Shown one piece after another: positions 28,601 through 36,461 of a DNA stretch of 64,000 nucleotides. Numbering within the stretch: position 1 is the first letter of the stretch; every line of letters starts with the position of its first letter. The DNA is taken from assembly GCA_049699715.1 (NCBI GenBank), contig JBNAVB010000001.1:1-64000 (forward strand), given 5' to 3'. The notes under the pieces are model-generated. The model did no database searches and was not told where the DNA came from. It worked only from the letters and a program-made list of their open reading frames with translations. This DNA comes from JAVZYK01 sp049699715. Lineage in GTDB: Archaea > Nanobdellota > Nanobdellia > Pacearchaeales > UBA284. Made by a program: the position numbers and the translations under genes.

Positions 28601-28990
28601 ATAATTGTGCCATGCTACAAGAGAATTGTCTGGGCAGATGTAGTGTGTGGAACAGTTTGGCAGGTTAGCTGAAACAAAAATGTCAATTTTTGTGGCTGCT
28701 GGCAATATATCTTCTACATCCACTTGTAGAGAGATATTTCCTTTCAACCTTTCCGAGGCATTATACTGAATTTTTTCGAGCTGTATTGAAGAGAGTGCTT
28801 TGCCTGTAAGCTGCTCTGTGTTCTCTTCGGGAGCCTTGAATAAAATTATCACTGCAAGGAGAATTAATATTAAAAATAAACTGATTATGGCCTTCTCTAA
28901 AGTATTGTTCTGAGGTTGGTTCTGATATTGAGAAGCCCCTAGGGACTTAACTTTCGGCTTAACTTTTAATTTCTTTTTTAATGCCGCCAT
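25700..28990 (-). CDS. Giant surface protein: LamG-like and TSP-like domains, two membrane helices
   Basis: The protein has 1096 residues. A basic N-terminus is followed by a helix at about 34-51 and then the motif LTGKA at 61-65. A LamG/concanavalin-like jelly-roll lies at about 270-430, with the family signatures YTIESWIYP, INQWYHVVLTSNGTHMALYL and GTIDEVRIYTRALSADEV. Cys-rich segments at about 880-970 (NWSSCIGGIQTRIVNC; CSEWQPLPC with QTRQC) resemble thrombospondin type 1 repeats. A second helix is at about 1013-1038. Two similar helical units flank this helix (about 965-1005 and 1054-1096), each with a G-W near the end of a UBA-like pattern. It is probably a cell-contact or glycan-binding protein. 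Confidence 0.75.
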   Translation of the reverse strand: MAALKKKLKVKPKVKSLGASQYQNQPQNNTLEKAIISLFLILILLAVIILFKAPEENTEQLTGKALSSIQLEKIQYNASERLKGNISLQVDVEDILPAATKIDIFVSANLPNCSTHYICPDNSLVAWHNYSDGTCNLIDADPEGTCCLKAGANCKQVILNSKFNAALFPGWFTFASNIDMGNAGIESQVVNTTGDVLFENALFLDSTISSETNSNISVVQALGTRAFKVKELTKPTQYVTITGRDNIKVKYGTISGANWTTGKEGNALQFNLNSNESKVVFGPITITNKYTIESWIYPLKFRSPDQYSTIVAQNNRYGFFLKGNKLSFFHWGGDTLIGKTSLNINQWYHVVLTSNGTHMALYLNGTPDNFTSFSSLPINWSIIGNDLILEYFNGTIDEVRIYTRALSADEVTARYNGIDIRNGLVAEFKFDENNGTKTAWGNSNVSIFNASMIVDNVDVTNQATFAWAQSPVKGILANITSNGKSKFTPTVAGRTTLTVIGTYNDRIATASKSICIYFDSPDECATAPSGDAAVTLSNLPNLPKEENKKEKLPELYFQTEKQLKWSVALDPATTPGTGYAFEIIVKGKTSQNAERALHYWYNLGGGAASACPYGDACVNKTVPPADKVLNDGANLFDDWTQHGGSPEDTITEIWLVSHGKIDNYNYYGQRVYFDNVELWKYGSQEPSTACSRKGHCCATGAGFGKYYGEQLTCPQDQECWENCTANATLELGNFISQSETQKWNRTEGYCQASVEGQIIQLYDACYGNNAGYTACLDTSSNSCNTALCKCRDWNNIYTVRLNKTIFGNFKAPTQNGTYSLTVRVRYKPVQVPVNETLIHQVSTPFYVGVAGAPTDCNDTFYNCTDAPVISNWSSCIGGIQTRIVNCTYIGTASCPQFKAITQTQSCAAALPCSENDYSCSEWQPLPCRPQATQTRQCDLMSTTCNTSDPYSTIPSAQRTCDISIITEYVQTRAQQGASRAEMKQQLQQFGWTGADLDMILNSVYVIEEKPAIGWLVYVVISVVIAAIAVVVIIFVIIPSAKKGAGAQAKAEAYPELTSYIRDALTTGATKQEIVAKLQEAGWPKEAIEAAFRAAMT

Positions 28991-29171
28991 CTTCCCCTTT
29001 TATAATAAAGTGCGTTATAGTAAGGTGTCTATCTCCCTTTAAATACATTTCGTTGATAAAATAGTCAAAAAAAGGAGGCAAGATTTTTAATTAATAAAGA
29101 AGTTAAAAAGTAGCAAAGTAGCCAAAACCAGTTAAAGTAAGATTTAAAAAAACTCTTTGCTTTGTGGATAG

Positions 29172-31598
29172 ATGGTAAAAAAAGAGACAAAAGAGAAAGA
29201 TATAGAAAAATCTAAGAGAAAGAAAAGTGATAAGGGAGGGGGGAATTTTAATTTTGACATCAGAGAGATAGAAAGGAAATGGCGAGATTACTGGGAAAAG
29301 GAGCGGGTCTACAGATTCGACGCGAAGAAGAAAATTGCTTTCTCTATTGACACGCCGCCACCAACGGTTTCAGGCAAGATGCATATCGGGCATGCTTTTT
29401 CTTATGCGCAACAAGATTTTATTGCAAGATTTCGAAGAATGTTTCATGGCAATATTTTTTATCCTTTCGGCACAGATGACAATGGGTTGCCAACCGAGCG
29501 ACTTGTTGAGAAAATTAACAATGTAAAAAGCAAAAATATGTCACGAGCAGATTTCATTGATTTGTGTTTAAAAACTTTAGCCAAAACAAGAAAAGATTTC
29601 ATACAGGACTGGAAAGACTTGGCAATATCGTGCGACTATGACCTTTATTATTCAACTATCGATAAACACTGCCAAAGAATCAGCCAAAAATCGTTCATCG
29701 AGCTGTACAAGAAAGGGCTAATTTACAAAGCCGAATTTCCAACAATCTTCTGCGTTGAATGCCAGACGCCTGTTGCACAAGCTGAACTTGAAGACAAGCA
29801 GGAACAAGCATTATTCACAACAATAGCTTTCCAAATCAAAGGTTCGAAATCGAGCGTCGATATAGCAACAACAAGGCCCGAATTTCTGGCTTCCTGCCTT
29901 GCAATTTTTGTAAATCCTAAAGATTCGCGATACAAGAAACTCGTTGGTAAAAAAGTTATCGTGCCGGTGTTTGGGCAAGAGGTTCCGATTCTTGAAGACG
30001 ATTCAGCAGACATGACAAAAGGCACTGGGGCAATGATGATTTGTTCTTACGGAGACAAATATGATGTTGAAGCGATAAAGAGAAAGAAACTCAAGCCAAA
30101 AATTATTTTTAATAATGATGGCACGATGAACGAGTTTGGAGGAAAGTTCAAAGGAATGAAAATAAAAGCCGCGAGAGAAGCTATATTGAAAGAGCTTGAA
30201 GAGAAAAAGCTTATTGTCAAACAGGAGAAAATTATGCATTCCGTGAATGTGCATGACAAGTGCGGCACGCCTATCGAGTTTTTGACAACAAGGCAGTGGT
30301 TTATTAAAATCCTCGACAAGAAAAAAGAATTGATAGAGCAAGGAAGAAAAATTAAATGGTTTCCAAATTTTATGGTAAAGCGCTATGAAAACTGGATTAA
30401 CGGCTTGGAGTGGGACTGGAGTGTTTCAAGAGAGAGGCACTTTGGGGTGCCTATTCCAGTGTGGCAGTGCAAAAAATGTAAAGAGGTTATTTTGCCTGAT
30501 GAAGAGCAGCTTCCAGTCGACCCATTGAAAGATAAGCCTTCAGGGAAATGCAAATGCGGTTCAAGTGACTTCGAAGCTGAGCAAGATGTTCTTGACACTT
30601 GGGCTACAAGCTCATTGACACCTGAACTTGCTTTATCGTTAATAACAAAAAAGCCAGAAAAATTGTTGCCTATGGACTTAAGGCCGCAAGCTCACGACAT
30701 TATAAGGACATGGGCTTTCTATACTATTGTTAAGGTGTTTTATCATTACAACAAGATTCCTTGGGAAAATATAATGATATCTGGCTTCGTTACACTTGGC
30801 GGAGAGAAAATGTCAAAATCAAAAGGGATTATAATAGAGCCTCATAATATTATGGAAAAATTCGGAACAGATGCCCTTAGATTCTGGGCGGCAAGTGCGA
30901 AATTAGGAGAGGATTTGGAATATCAGGAGAAAGATTTGCTCACAGGGCAGAGAACCATCACAAAATTATGGAATGCCGCAAAATTTGTCTCGCTTAATTT
31001 AAAAAATGTGCCTAAACCAAAAATTTTAGAGGTATTTGACTTGTGGCTTCTCTCGAAATTAAACAAGGCTGTAAAAGAATGTACCGAGGCATTTGAAAAT
31101 TATGAGTATTCCAAGGCGAAGGCAGCGACAGAACATTTTTTTTGGAAAGTTTTTTGCGACAACTATCTCGAGATTATCAAAAAAAGGATTTATCAAGGAA
31201 ACGCACAAGAGAAAATTTCAGCGCGATATACTTTATACAATGCTTTTTTAACCATCCTCAAACTTTTCGCCCCTATAATGCCACATATAACAGAAGAATT
31301 GTATCAGCAATATTTCAAAACAAATGAGAAAGTCAAGAGTATTCATCTATGCAAATGGCCGAAGCATGATGAAGGATTTATTGACGATAAAATTGAAAAA
31401 GTGGGTGATATGGCTTGTGAGATAATCAATAATGTGAGACAATTCAAGTCAAAAAATCAGAAATCACTGAAAACAGAGGTTATTTTAACAATTGAGAAGG
31501 AAAAACTCGGAGAATTGAAGCCCATTCTTGAGGATTTAAAAGCCGTAACCCGCGCAAGAGAGATAAAAGAGGGGAAATTCTCAATCCAATTGCTGTAG
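29172..31598 (+). CDS. valS: Valyl-tRNA synthetase
   Basis: This class Ia synthetase charges tRNA-Val. The ValRS-specific signature TPPPTVSGKMHIGHAF contains the HIGH motif, and the KMSKS loop reads GGEKMSKSKG. The editing domain (TTRPEFLASCLAIFVNP) and the paired zinc-binding Cys motifs (CKKC and CKCG) are present. The length of 808 residues is slightly short for archaeal ValRS. The first 25 residues are Lys/Glu-rich and precede the conserved domain, which begins at FDIREIERKWRDYW. A TATA-like AAGATTTAAAAAAAC about 25-30 bases upstream implies a leaderless transcript. Confidence 0.97.
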   Translation: MVKKETKEKDIEKSKRKKSDKGGGNFNFDIREIERKWRDYWEKERVYRFDAKKKIAFSIDTPPPTVSGKMHIGHAFSYAQQDFIARFRRMFHGNIFYPFGTDDNGLPTERLVEKINNVKSKNMSRADFIDLCLKTLAKTRKDFIQDWKDLAISCDYDLYYSTIDKHCQRISQKSFIELYKKGLIYKAEFPTIFCVECQTPVAQAELEDKQEQALFTTIAFQIKGSKSSVDIATTRPEFLASCLAIFVNPKDSRYKKLVGKKVIVPVFGQEVPILEDDSADMTKGTGAMMICSYGDKYDVEAIKRKKLKPKIIFNNDGTMNEFGGKFKGMKIKAAREAILKELEEKKLIVKQEKIMHSVNVHDKCGTPIEFLTTRQWFIKILDKKKELIEQGRKIKWFPNFMVKRYENWINGLEWDWSVSRERHFGVPIPVWQCKKCKEVILPDEEQLPVDPLKDKPSGKCKCGSSDFEAEQDVLDTWATSSLTPELALSLITKKPEKLLPMDLRPQAHDIIRTWAFYTIVKVFYHYNKIPWENIMISGFVTLGGEKMSKSKGIIIEPHNIMEKFGTDALRFWAASAKLGEDLEYQEKDLLTGQRTITKLWNAAKFVSLNLKNVPKPKILEVFDLWLLSKLNKAVKECTEAFENYEYSKAKAATEHFFWKVFCDNYLEIIKKRIYQGNAQEKISARYTLYNAFLTILKLFAPIMPHITEELYQQYFKTNEKVKSIHLCKWPKHDEGFIDDKIEKVGDMACEIINNVRQFKSKNQKSLKTEVILTIEKEKLGELKPILEDLKAVTRAREIKEGKFSIQLL

Positions 31599-31676
31599 CT
31601 TAATTCAGAGAAATTTTTAAACTCCCAATTATTAATCCAAATATAAAATAAAAAAATGAAATAGATAAAATAGAAA

Positions 31677-32771
31677 ATGGAAGAAAGTGAAAAAGCTAAG
31701 TTACGCGAACTGATTGAAGAGCTTGAGAGTTACAGAGGAAGGCACACAGAGCTCATAACTGTTTACGCACCTGCTGGTTACAGCATAAATCAGATAGCTA
31801 ATCAATTGCTCTCGGAACAGAGTACTGCAATGAATATAAAGAGCAAAACTACGAGGACTAATGTTATAGATGCTCTCGAGCGGATCATGAGACATCTCAA
31901 GCTTTATAAAAAATTGCCTGAGAACGGCTTTGCGATATTCTGCGGCAATGTCAGCAAGACAGAAGGGCAACCTGACATAAGGATATGGGCTATTGAGCCT
32001 CCACAGCCGATGAAAACAAAGTTCTACAGATGCGACCAGACTTTTGTTTTAGAACCTCTTAAAGAGATGCTTGAAGCCACAGAGGTGTATGGATTGATTG
32101 TACTTGACCGTAAAGAGGCTACTTTTGGCTTGCTCGAAGGCAAAAGTATCAAGTTCTTAAGAAAATTGTCAAGCGGAGTGCCCGGCAAAATCAAGGCAGG
32201 GGGGCAGAGTGCTGCGAGATTTGAAAGATTGACAGAAGAAATAGCCAAAGAATTCTACAGAAGAATCTCAGAACATGCTAAAGACTTGTTTTATGATATG
32301 ACAAAGCTTAAAGGAATAATCGTCGGAGGCCCAGGGCCTACAAAAGAGGAATGGCTTAAGGAAGGGAATCTAACTCCTGAACTCCAAAGAAAAATTGTTG
32401 CGATTAAAGATGTCGGCTACACTGACGAGCGAGGATTGACGCATTTGGTTGAAGCAGCCAAAGAAGAGTTGGCAGAGGCTGAAATAACAAAAGAAAAGAA
32501 AATTCTCGAGAGATTCTTCAATCTGCTGGGCAAGTCATCCAACAAGGTTGCTTATGGCAAGGAAGACGTTGCCAAGGCCTTGGAAATGGGTGCTGTTGAT
32601 ACCATTATAATTTCAACCAAGTTTGACAAAAATGAAGCGCGGGAGCTTGAAAAGAAAGCTTTCAGCATTGCTGCGGAGGTAGTTTACGTTTCAACTGAAA
32701 CTGATGAAGGAATCCAGTTCAGCCATCTTAAGGGAGGTATTGGCGCAATATTGAGGTTCGCAATCCAGTAA
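31677..32771 (+). CDS. prf1: Peptide chain release factor aRF1
   Basis: This factor reads all three stop codons and triggers peptide release. The decoding motif NIKS is at residues 53-56, the YxCxxxF motif appears as YRCDQTF, and the catalytic GGQ motif is in KAGGQSAARF. The protein has 364 residues, about 40-50 fewer than typical aRF1. The missing stretch corresponds to the zinc-binding minidomain normally inserted in domain 3, as the sequence goes directly from a TIIISTKF strand to the final VVYVSTETDEG strand. ScpB follows 29 bases downstream. Function should be intact. Confidence 0.95.
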   Translation: MEESEKAKLRELIEELESYRGRHTELITVYAPAGYSINQIANQLLSEQSTAMNIKSKTTRTNVIDALERIMRHLKLYKKLPENGFAIFCGNVSKTEGQPDIRIWAIEPPQPMKTKFYRCDQTFVLEPLKEMLEATEVYGLIVLDRKEATFGLLEGKSIKFLRKLSSGVPGKIKAGGQSAARFERLTEEIAKEFYRRISEHAKDLFYDMTKLKGIIVGGPGPTKEEWLKEGNLTPELQRKIVAIKDVGYTDERGLTHLVEAAKEELAEAEITKEKKILERFFNLLGKSSNKVAYGKEDVAKALEMGAVDTIIISTKFDKNEARELEKKAFSIAAEVVYVSTETDEGIQFSHLKGGIGAILRFAIQ

Positions 32772-32800
32772 ATCTATAAAAATTAAAAAAAGATTAAGAA

Positions 32801-33358
32801 ATGACAAAAGAAAACAAAGAAGTCATCAAGAAGATTGAGGCAGTGTTGTTTCTCTCAGCGAGATATCTCACTACCGATGACATCGTGAGATTCACAGGGG
32901 TTAATCCACTAACTGTAAAAGAAATCATGCTCGAGCTGATTAAAAGATACAACAAAGAGGACAGCGGCTTGACAATTATCAGACAGAATGTAGAAGGTAA
33001 AGAGTTATGGAAGATGGATGTCAGGCAAGAGTTCCATCAGCTCATCAACAAAATAGCCACAGGAGAGAGCGAGTTTACCAAGGCAGAACAAGAGACTTTG
33101 GCTGTGATAGCTTACAAGAAACCAATCAAGCAGAGCGTTGTTGTCAAGATTCGTGGAAACAAAGCTTATGACCACATTAAACATTTCATTGAATACGGCC
33201 TTGTCAAGTCAAAAAAAGCGGGGAGAACTTACGAATTAAATGTAAGCGAAAGGTTCTATGATTATTTCAATCTGGATAAGGAAGGGAAAGTCGAAGTGAA
33301 AGAAAAGAGCGAGAAAGAGGTAAACAAAGAAAATGCAATTGTTGATTCCGGATACTAA
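32801..33358 (+). CDS. scpB: Segregation and condensation protein B
   Basis: ScpB is a kleisin-associated winged-helix protein that works with Smc and ScpA in chromosome compaction. The family pattern is clear: KKIEAVLFLSARYLTTDDIVRF in the first winged helix, LTIIRQNVEGKELWKM, and EQETLAVIAYKKPIKQSVVVK IRG in the second. The C-terminal tail is Lys/Glu-rich. The 185 residues fit the family. The 3' end overlaps the next PIN gene by 26 bases, so the two are probably translated together. ScpA is encoded 3 kb downstream; Smc is not in the window. Confidence 0.93.
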   Translation: MTKENKEVIKKIEAVLFLSARYLTTDDIVRFTGVNPLTVKEIMLELIKRYNKEDSGLTIIRQNVEGKELWKMDVRQEFHQLINKIATGESEFTKAEQETLAVIAYKKPIKQSVVVKIRGNKAYDHIKHFIEYGLVKSKKAGRTYELNVSERFYDYFNLDKEGKVEVKEKSEKEVNKENAIVDSGY

Positions 33359-33692
33359 TTTTTTAATTTATCTTGTAAAATTCAAGATGTTAGATGAGCT
33401 TGATAATTATAAACTTATAACCATCAAACAAATTCTTGAAGAATTGGACAAAATAACCAAAGCAAAGAAGGTGAAAGTCGACGATAGGGTTGCTGCCTCT
33501 ATCGCTTTAGACTATTTTATATCGAAAAGGCCCGAGATTAAGAAACAGGAAGGCCTTGTGGATGACGCAATCATCGCGCTTGCAAAAAAACTTGGCGCGG
33601 CTGTAGGAACGATGGACAAGGGCCTAAGCTCAAAAGCTAAAAAAAAAGGTATAAAAATAATAAAAATCAGGCAGAAAAAATATTTGAGGTGA
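33333..33692 (+). CDS. PIN-domain protein (archaeal VapC9/FCF1-like)
   Basis: The 119-residue protein is a single PIN domain. The first Asp is in IPDTNFLIYLV, a second acidic residue is in ILEELDKI, then LVDDAIIALAKKLGAAVGTMD supplies the last acidic residues. Single-copy archaeal PIN proteins of this kind are related to the rRNA-processing nucleases Fcf1/Utp24 rather than to mobile toxins, and there is no antitoxin gene beside it. It starts inside the ScpB gene (26-base overlap) and is followed 6 bases later by the NUDIX gene, so it lies in a long core operon. A role in RNA processing is likely but unproven. Confidence 0.85.
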   Translation: MQLLIPDTNFLIYLVKFKMLDELDNYKLITIKQILEELDKITKAKKVKVDDRVAASIALDYFISKRPEIKKQEGLVDDAIIALAKKLGAAVGTMDKGLSSKAKKKGIKIIKIRQKKYLR

Positions 33693-33698
33693 AAAAAG

Positions 33699-34130
33699 AT
33701 GAAAAGGTTAAGAAAAGGGGTTTTTGTTGTTGTATTCAGCTTGAAACCTCTTCGCTATTTGCTCTTGCGTCGCAAACTTCACTGGAAAGGATGGGAATTT
33801 CCTAAGGGCGGCGTGATAGCGCGAGAGAAGATAGAGAATACTGTTAGAAGGGAAGTTCAAGAAGAAACAGGGTTAAAGGTTCTAAATATTATTCCATTCA
33901 AAAGTAAGGGGGAGTTTACTTATGACAAAAAAACACAGCGTGAAAGAAAAGCTAAAGGATTTAGCTATATTTTATTTGGATGTGAAGTTAAAAAAGGCAG
34001 GGTAAAAATAAGCAAGAAAGAGCATGATAATTTCAAGTGGCTGTCTTATGCAAAAGCAGTGAAACTTTTGAGATGGCCGAATCAGAAAAAAGCCATTAGA
34101 ATCGTTAATGATGCTCTTAAAAAGGTTTAA
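33699..34130 (+). CDS. NUDIX hydrolase (Ap4A hydrolase-like)
   Basis: NUDIX enzymes cleave nucleoside diphosphates linked to another group. The NUDIX box is complete: GGVIAREKIENTVRREVQEE followed by TGL, matching G-x5-E-x7-REVxEExGL. The preceding WKGWEFPKGG is typical of the Ap4A/diphosphoinositol branch. The length of 143 residues is normal. The gene starts 6 bases after the PIN stop and has a GAGGTGAAA ribosome-binding sequence inside the preceding gene end. The substrate cannot be told from sequence; Ap4A or oxidised nucleotides are possible. Confidence 0.9.
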   Translation: MKRLRKGVFVVVFSLKPLRYLLLRRKLHWKGWEFPKGGVIAREKIENTVRREVQEETGLKVLNIIPFKSKGEFTYDKKTQRERKAKGFSYILFGCEVKKGRVKISKKEHDNFKWLSYAKAVKLLRWPNQKKAIRIVNDALKKV

Positions 34131-34178
34131 AAAGCTTTCAAAATATAAACTAACATAATCTCTTGAAAAATTTGAAAA

Positions 34179-34790
34179 ATGTTTTATATTGTTGAAATTC
34201 AAGATCACGTAAGGGTTGAACCAGAGTTGTTTGGCTTGCCTGTTAAAGAAGCTGTTCTGCAACAACTTCAGAAGAGCTTTGAGAATTATATCGACGAGGA
34301 ACTTGGCGCTGTAGTGGCTGTGTTAGACGTGTTACATGTCGGCGAAGGCATTCTTATCCCAGGAGATGCCGCTGCTTACTATGACTCAGAATTCAAGTTG
34401 CTCATATTCAAACCGGTTCTGCAAGAGCTAGTTTATGGGCAGATAACCCAAATCACCAATTTTGGCGCGTTCATGAATCTCGGAGCAATGGAAGCCATGA
34501 TTCACATAAGCCAAACTATGGATGATTATGTCTCTTTCAGCAAAAGCGACGCGCTCATAGGCAAGAGCTCGAAACACGCATTGAGGAAGGATGATTTGTG
34601 TATCGCAAAAATAGTCTCGGTGAGTTACAAAACATTGCCCCCCAAGATAGGATTAACGATGAGACAGCCGGGATTAGGAAAGATAGAATGGATACAAGAA
34701 GACAAGAGAAGGGCAAAGATAGCAGCTGACAAACTTGCGAGGGCAGAAGGCAAGGAAGTAAAAGGCAAAGGCAAGGGAAAGAAAAAATAA
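34179..34790 (+). CDS. rpo7: RNA polymerase subunit Rpo7 (RpoE')
   Basis: Rpo7 forms the stalk of archaeal RNA polymerase with Rpo4. The protein has the N-terminal Rpb7 domain (MFYIVEIQDHVRVEPELF) and a C-terminal S1/OB domain with the pattern YGQITQITNFGAFMNLG and MIHISQ. Its 203 residues include a basic tail (EGKEVKGKGKGKKK) slightly longer than usual. It is followed by Spt4, eS24 and eS31, the conserved archaeal order. Rpo4 is not in the window. A TATA-like AAGGTTTAAAAAGC lies about 50 bases upstream, inside the end of the previous gene. Confidence 0.96.
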   Translation: MFYIVEIQDHVRVEPELFGLPVKEAVLQQLQKSFENYIDEELGAVVAVLDVLHVGEGILIPGDAAAYYDSEFKLLIFKPVLQELVYGQITQITNFGAFMNLGAMEAMIHISQTMDDYVSFSKSDALIGKSSKHALRKDDLCIAKIVSVSYKTLPPKIGLTMRQPGLGKIEWIQEDKRRAKIAADKLARAEGKEVKGKGKGKKK

Positions 34791-34812
34791 AGAATAAAAA
34801 CAAGGAATAAAA

Positions 34813-35004
34813 ATGAAGAAAGGTAAAAAAGCGTGCAAGAAATGTAAAGCATTAGTAGAGAGCGGAGACAAATGCCCATTGTGTCAGAGCACCCAACTCG
34901 TGGACTCGTGGAAAGGGCAGGTTGTCATATTGAAACCTGAGGAAAGCGAAATCGCGAAGGAAATAGGTATCAAACAGAAGGGCACTTACGCGATAAAAAT
35001 CTAA
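34813..35004 (+). CDS. spt4: Transcription elongation factor Spt4 (RpoE'')
   Basis: Spt4 binds Spt5 and increases the processivity of RNA polymerase. The 63-residue protein contains the zinc motif CKKCKALVESGDKCPLCQ and the conserved WKGQVVILKPEESEIAKEIG segment. The length is normal for archaea. It lies between Rpo7 and eS24, as in many archaeal genomes, with gaps of about 22 bases on each side, so it is part of the same operon. Confidence 0.95.
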   Translation: MKKGKKACKKCKALVESGDKCPLCQSTQLVDSWKGQVVILKPEESEIAKEIGIKQKGTYAIKI

Positions 35005-35027
35005 ATTGATTAAAAGAAAAGAGAAGA

Positions 35028-35339
35028 ATGAAATTCAAGATCGAAAAAAAAGAAGACAATCCTTTAATGGAAAGATACGAATTGTATGTAAAGATAGAGG
35101 ACACGGGCCCAACCCCTTCAAACGAATATGTGAAACAAGAGGTGTCAAAAGCAACCAACAAATCTTCTGATTTGATTGTAATGAAAAAAGTGTTGCAAGC
35201 TTACGGCAAAAAAGAAGCTAACGCATGGGTTTATGTTTATGAATCTCCTGAAGCCTTGAAAAAGTTCGAGCATGCAAAAAAAGAAAAGAAAGCAGTTGCA
35301 GGGGCTCCTGCAAAGACAGGGGGAGAAAAAGTAAATTAA
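35028..35339 (+). CDS. rps24e: Ribosomal protein eS24
   Basis: This archaeal/eukaryotic small-subunit protein has the pattern LMERYELYVKIEDTGPTPSN, then SDLIVMKKVLQAYGKKEANAW and a helical tail VYESPEALKKFEHAKKEKKA. The 103 residues match the family. It is separated from eS31 by five bases, and the two genes are nearly always adjacent in archaea. The N-terminal half normally reads RREV near residue 25; here that region is more diverged. Confidence 0.93.
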   Translation: MKFKIEKKEDNPLMERYELYVKIEDTGPTPSNEYVKQEVSKATNKSSDLIVMKKVLQAYGKKEANAWVYVYESPEALKKFEHAKKEKKAVAGAPAKTGGEKVN

Positions 35340-35344
35340 ATAAA

Positions 35345-35587
35345 ATGGCGAAAGTAGTTCAAAAAGGGAAAAAGAAAAGAAAACCGAGGAAGCCGAGCGA
35401 GAGATGGAAGAAGTATAAAGTATCTGGCGAACATGTTGAAAGAAGCGCAAAATTCTGTCCGAGGTGTGGCCCCGGAGTTTTCTTGGCCAATATGAATGAC
35501 AGGATTTTCTGCGGGAGATGCCACTACACAGAGTTCAAAGGTAAAACAGAAACAAAGGTAGAGCACAGAGAGAAAAAAAGAGCGTAA
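35345..35587 (+). CDS. rps27ae: Ribosomal protein eS31 (S27ae)
   Basis: This is a small zinc-binding ribosomal protein. Four cysteines form a ribbon in FCPRCGPGVFLANMNDRIFC and GRCHYTEF. A basic N-terminal extension (KKGKKKRKPRKPSERWKKY) precedes it. The length of 80 residues is longer than the usual 50-60 because of both basic ends. It follows eS24 by five bases. Confidence 0.94.
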   Translation: MAKVVQKGKKKRKPRKPSERWKKYKVSGEHVERSAKFCPRCGPGVFLANMNDRIFCGRCHYTEFKGKTETKVEHREKKRA

Positions 35588-35661
35588 AAAGAAATAAAAA
35601 GGGTAAAAAACTGATTATATCAGCTATATTATATAATTAAAAAAGTAAAAAAGGAGGTAAA

Positions 35662-35832
35662 ATGGCAAAATTGACTGCATGGCTTGTTACTTTAATAGGA
35701 GTGCTACTCGTTTTAGCATTGCTTTTGCCTGCCACTTTCTCTGGACTGTGGTTTAATTGGGTAGTTGCTTTAGTAGTACTTGTTATAGGCATAGGCAAGC
35801 TCATAAGAAACTATAGCTACAAGAAAAAATAA
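35662..35832 (+). CDS. Small two-helix membrane protein (56 residues)
   Basis: The start ATG is preceded by AAAGGAGGTAAA, a near-perfect Shine-Dalgarno match to the 16S 3' end, which makes this short frame convincing. The product begins MAKLTAWLVTLIGVLLVLAL and contains two hydrophobic helices joined by a short FSGLWFNW loop, ending with a basic SYKKK tail. Small proteins of this appearance are common in Woesearchaeota-type genomes. The function is unknown. It may be co-transcribed with the preceding ribosomal genes. Confidence 0.75.
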   Translation: MAKLTAWLVTLIGVLLVLALLLPATFSGLWFNWVVALVVLVIGIGKLIRNYSYKKK

Positions 35833-35890
35833 ATCTTTATTTTTACTTTTTATTTTTTTAATTTAGATATTTTAATTTTTATGTTAGAAG

Positions 35891-36229
35891 ATGACTGAAC
35901 AAAAACCTGAAAAAGCTGTAGCCGTCGATGTAAAGAGGGTCATGCCTATATTTGCAGACCACGTTCTTGTTGCTAACATAATCAAAGCGCATACCGAAGA
36001 CTGGAAGAAAAAGAAACATATTAAGAAAGAGGGTTATGTTACACTAATTTTTATAGACACTCTCACTCACCAGGCTGTTTCGCGAGTTGTAGTTTCAAGG
36101 GGCACTGCAGAAGCGCTTGAAAAAGCTTTAGGAGAGAGCCTCGAGAAATTTGACAGGGAGCTCAAAAGCAAGGAAGTGAAAGGCAAGACAAAAGTCGAGA
36201 CGACAAATGTAGGGAAATATCTAGGGTAA
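35891..36229 (+). CDS. Small unknown protein, possibly DUF3467-like
   Basis: The 112-residue protein has an alpha/beta pattern: MPIFADHVLVANIIKAHTED, then VTLIFIDTLTHQAVSRVVVS and a helix TAEALEKALGESLEKFDREL. This order of a polar strand, a regulatory-looking strand pair and a final helix resembles DUF3467 proteins, which are widespread but uncharacterised. The match is weak and from memory. The C-terminus is Lys-rich. It lies downstream of the ribosomal operon with its own A+T-rich upstream region. Confidence 0.6.
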   Translation: MTEQKPEKAVAVDVKRVMPIFADHVLVANIIKAHTEDWKKKKHIKKEGYVTLIFIDTLTHQAVSRVVVSRGTAEALEKALGESLEKFDRELKSKEVKGKTKVETTNVGKYLG

Positions 36230-36370
36230 ATCTAGGGTAAAATATCTAGAATAAAAATTCTAAGGAGATAGATTAAAAATAAAAAGCGGGGCCAGAATTT
36301 AAAGAAATAATGGCTGTAATCCGCTAAAAACCTCAGTTTTTATTAATAAATTGAATATTGATGCGTGATT

Positions 36371-36440
36371 AAAAACCCTGGGAAAGACTCTTGGGAAAAT
36401 CAAGCAGATGCCCCTCAAGCCTTTCCTGGGTAAAAAGAGG
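36371..36440 (-). ncRNA. Candidate small hairpin RNA with its own promoter
   Basis: On the minus strand a strong BRE-TATA element (36462-36490) predicts a transcript starting near 36440. No ATG-initiated frame follows. Instead the sequence folds into a long hairpin: CCCAGGAAAG (36421-36430) pairs with CTTTCCCAGGG (36376-36386) through nine base pairs and a small internal loop. Inside it CTT...GGG pairs with CCC-AAG around a loop containing GCATCTGCTTGA. The stem is directly followed by five T (A run at 36371-36375), a plausible terminator. I find no C/D boxes, no ACA box and no SRP or RNase P signature. It may be a regulatory RNA; expression is unproven. Confidence 0.45.
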
Positions 36441-36461
36441 TGATAATATTTTGAAGCAGAA

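Noticed and set aside
36371..36440. SRP RNA or H/ACA guide RNA
   Set aside because: The GGAA/AGCAG pattern is not in the right context for SRP, and no ACA box or K-turn was found.
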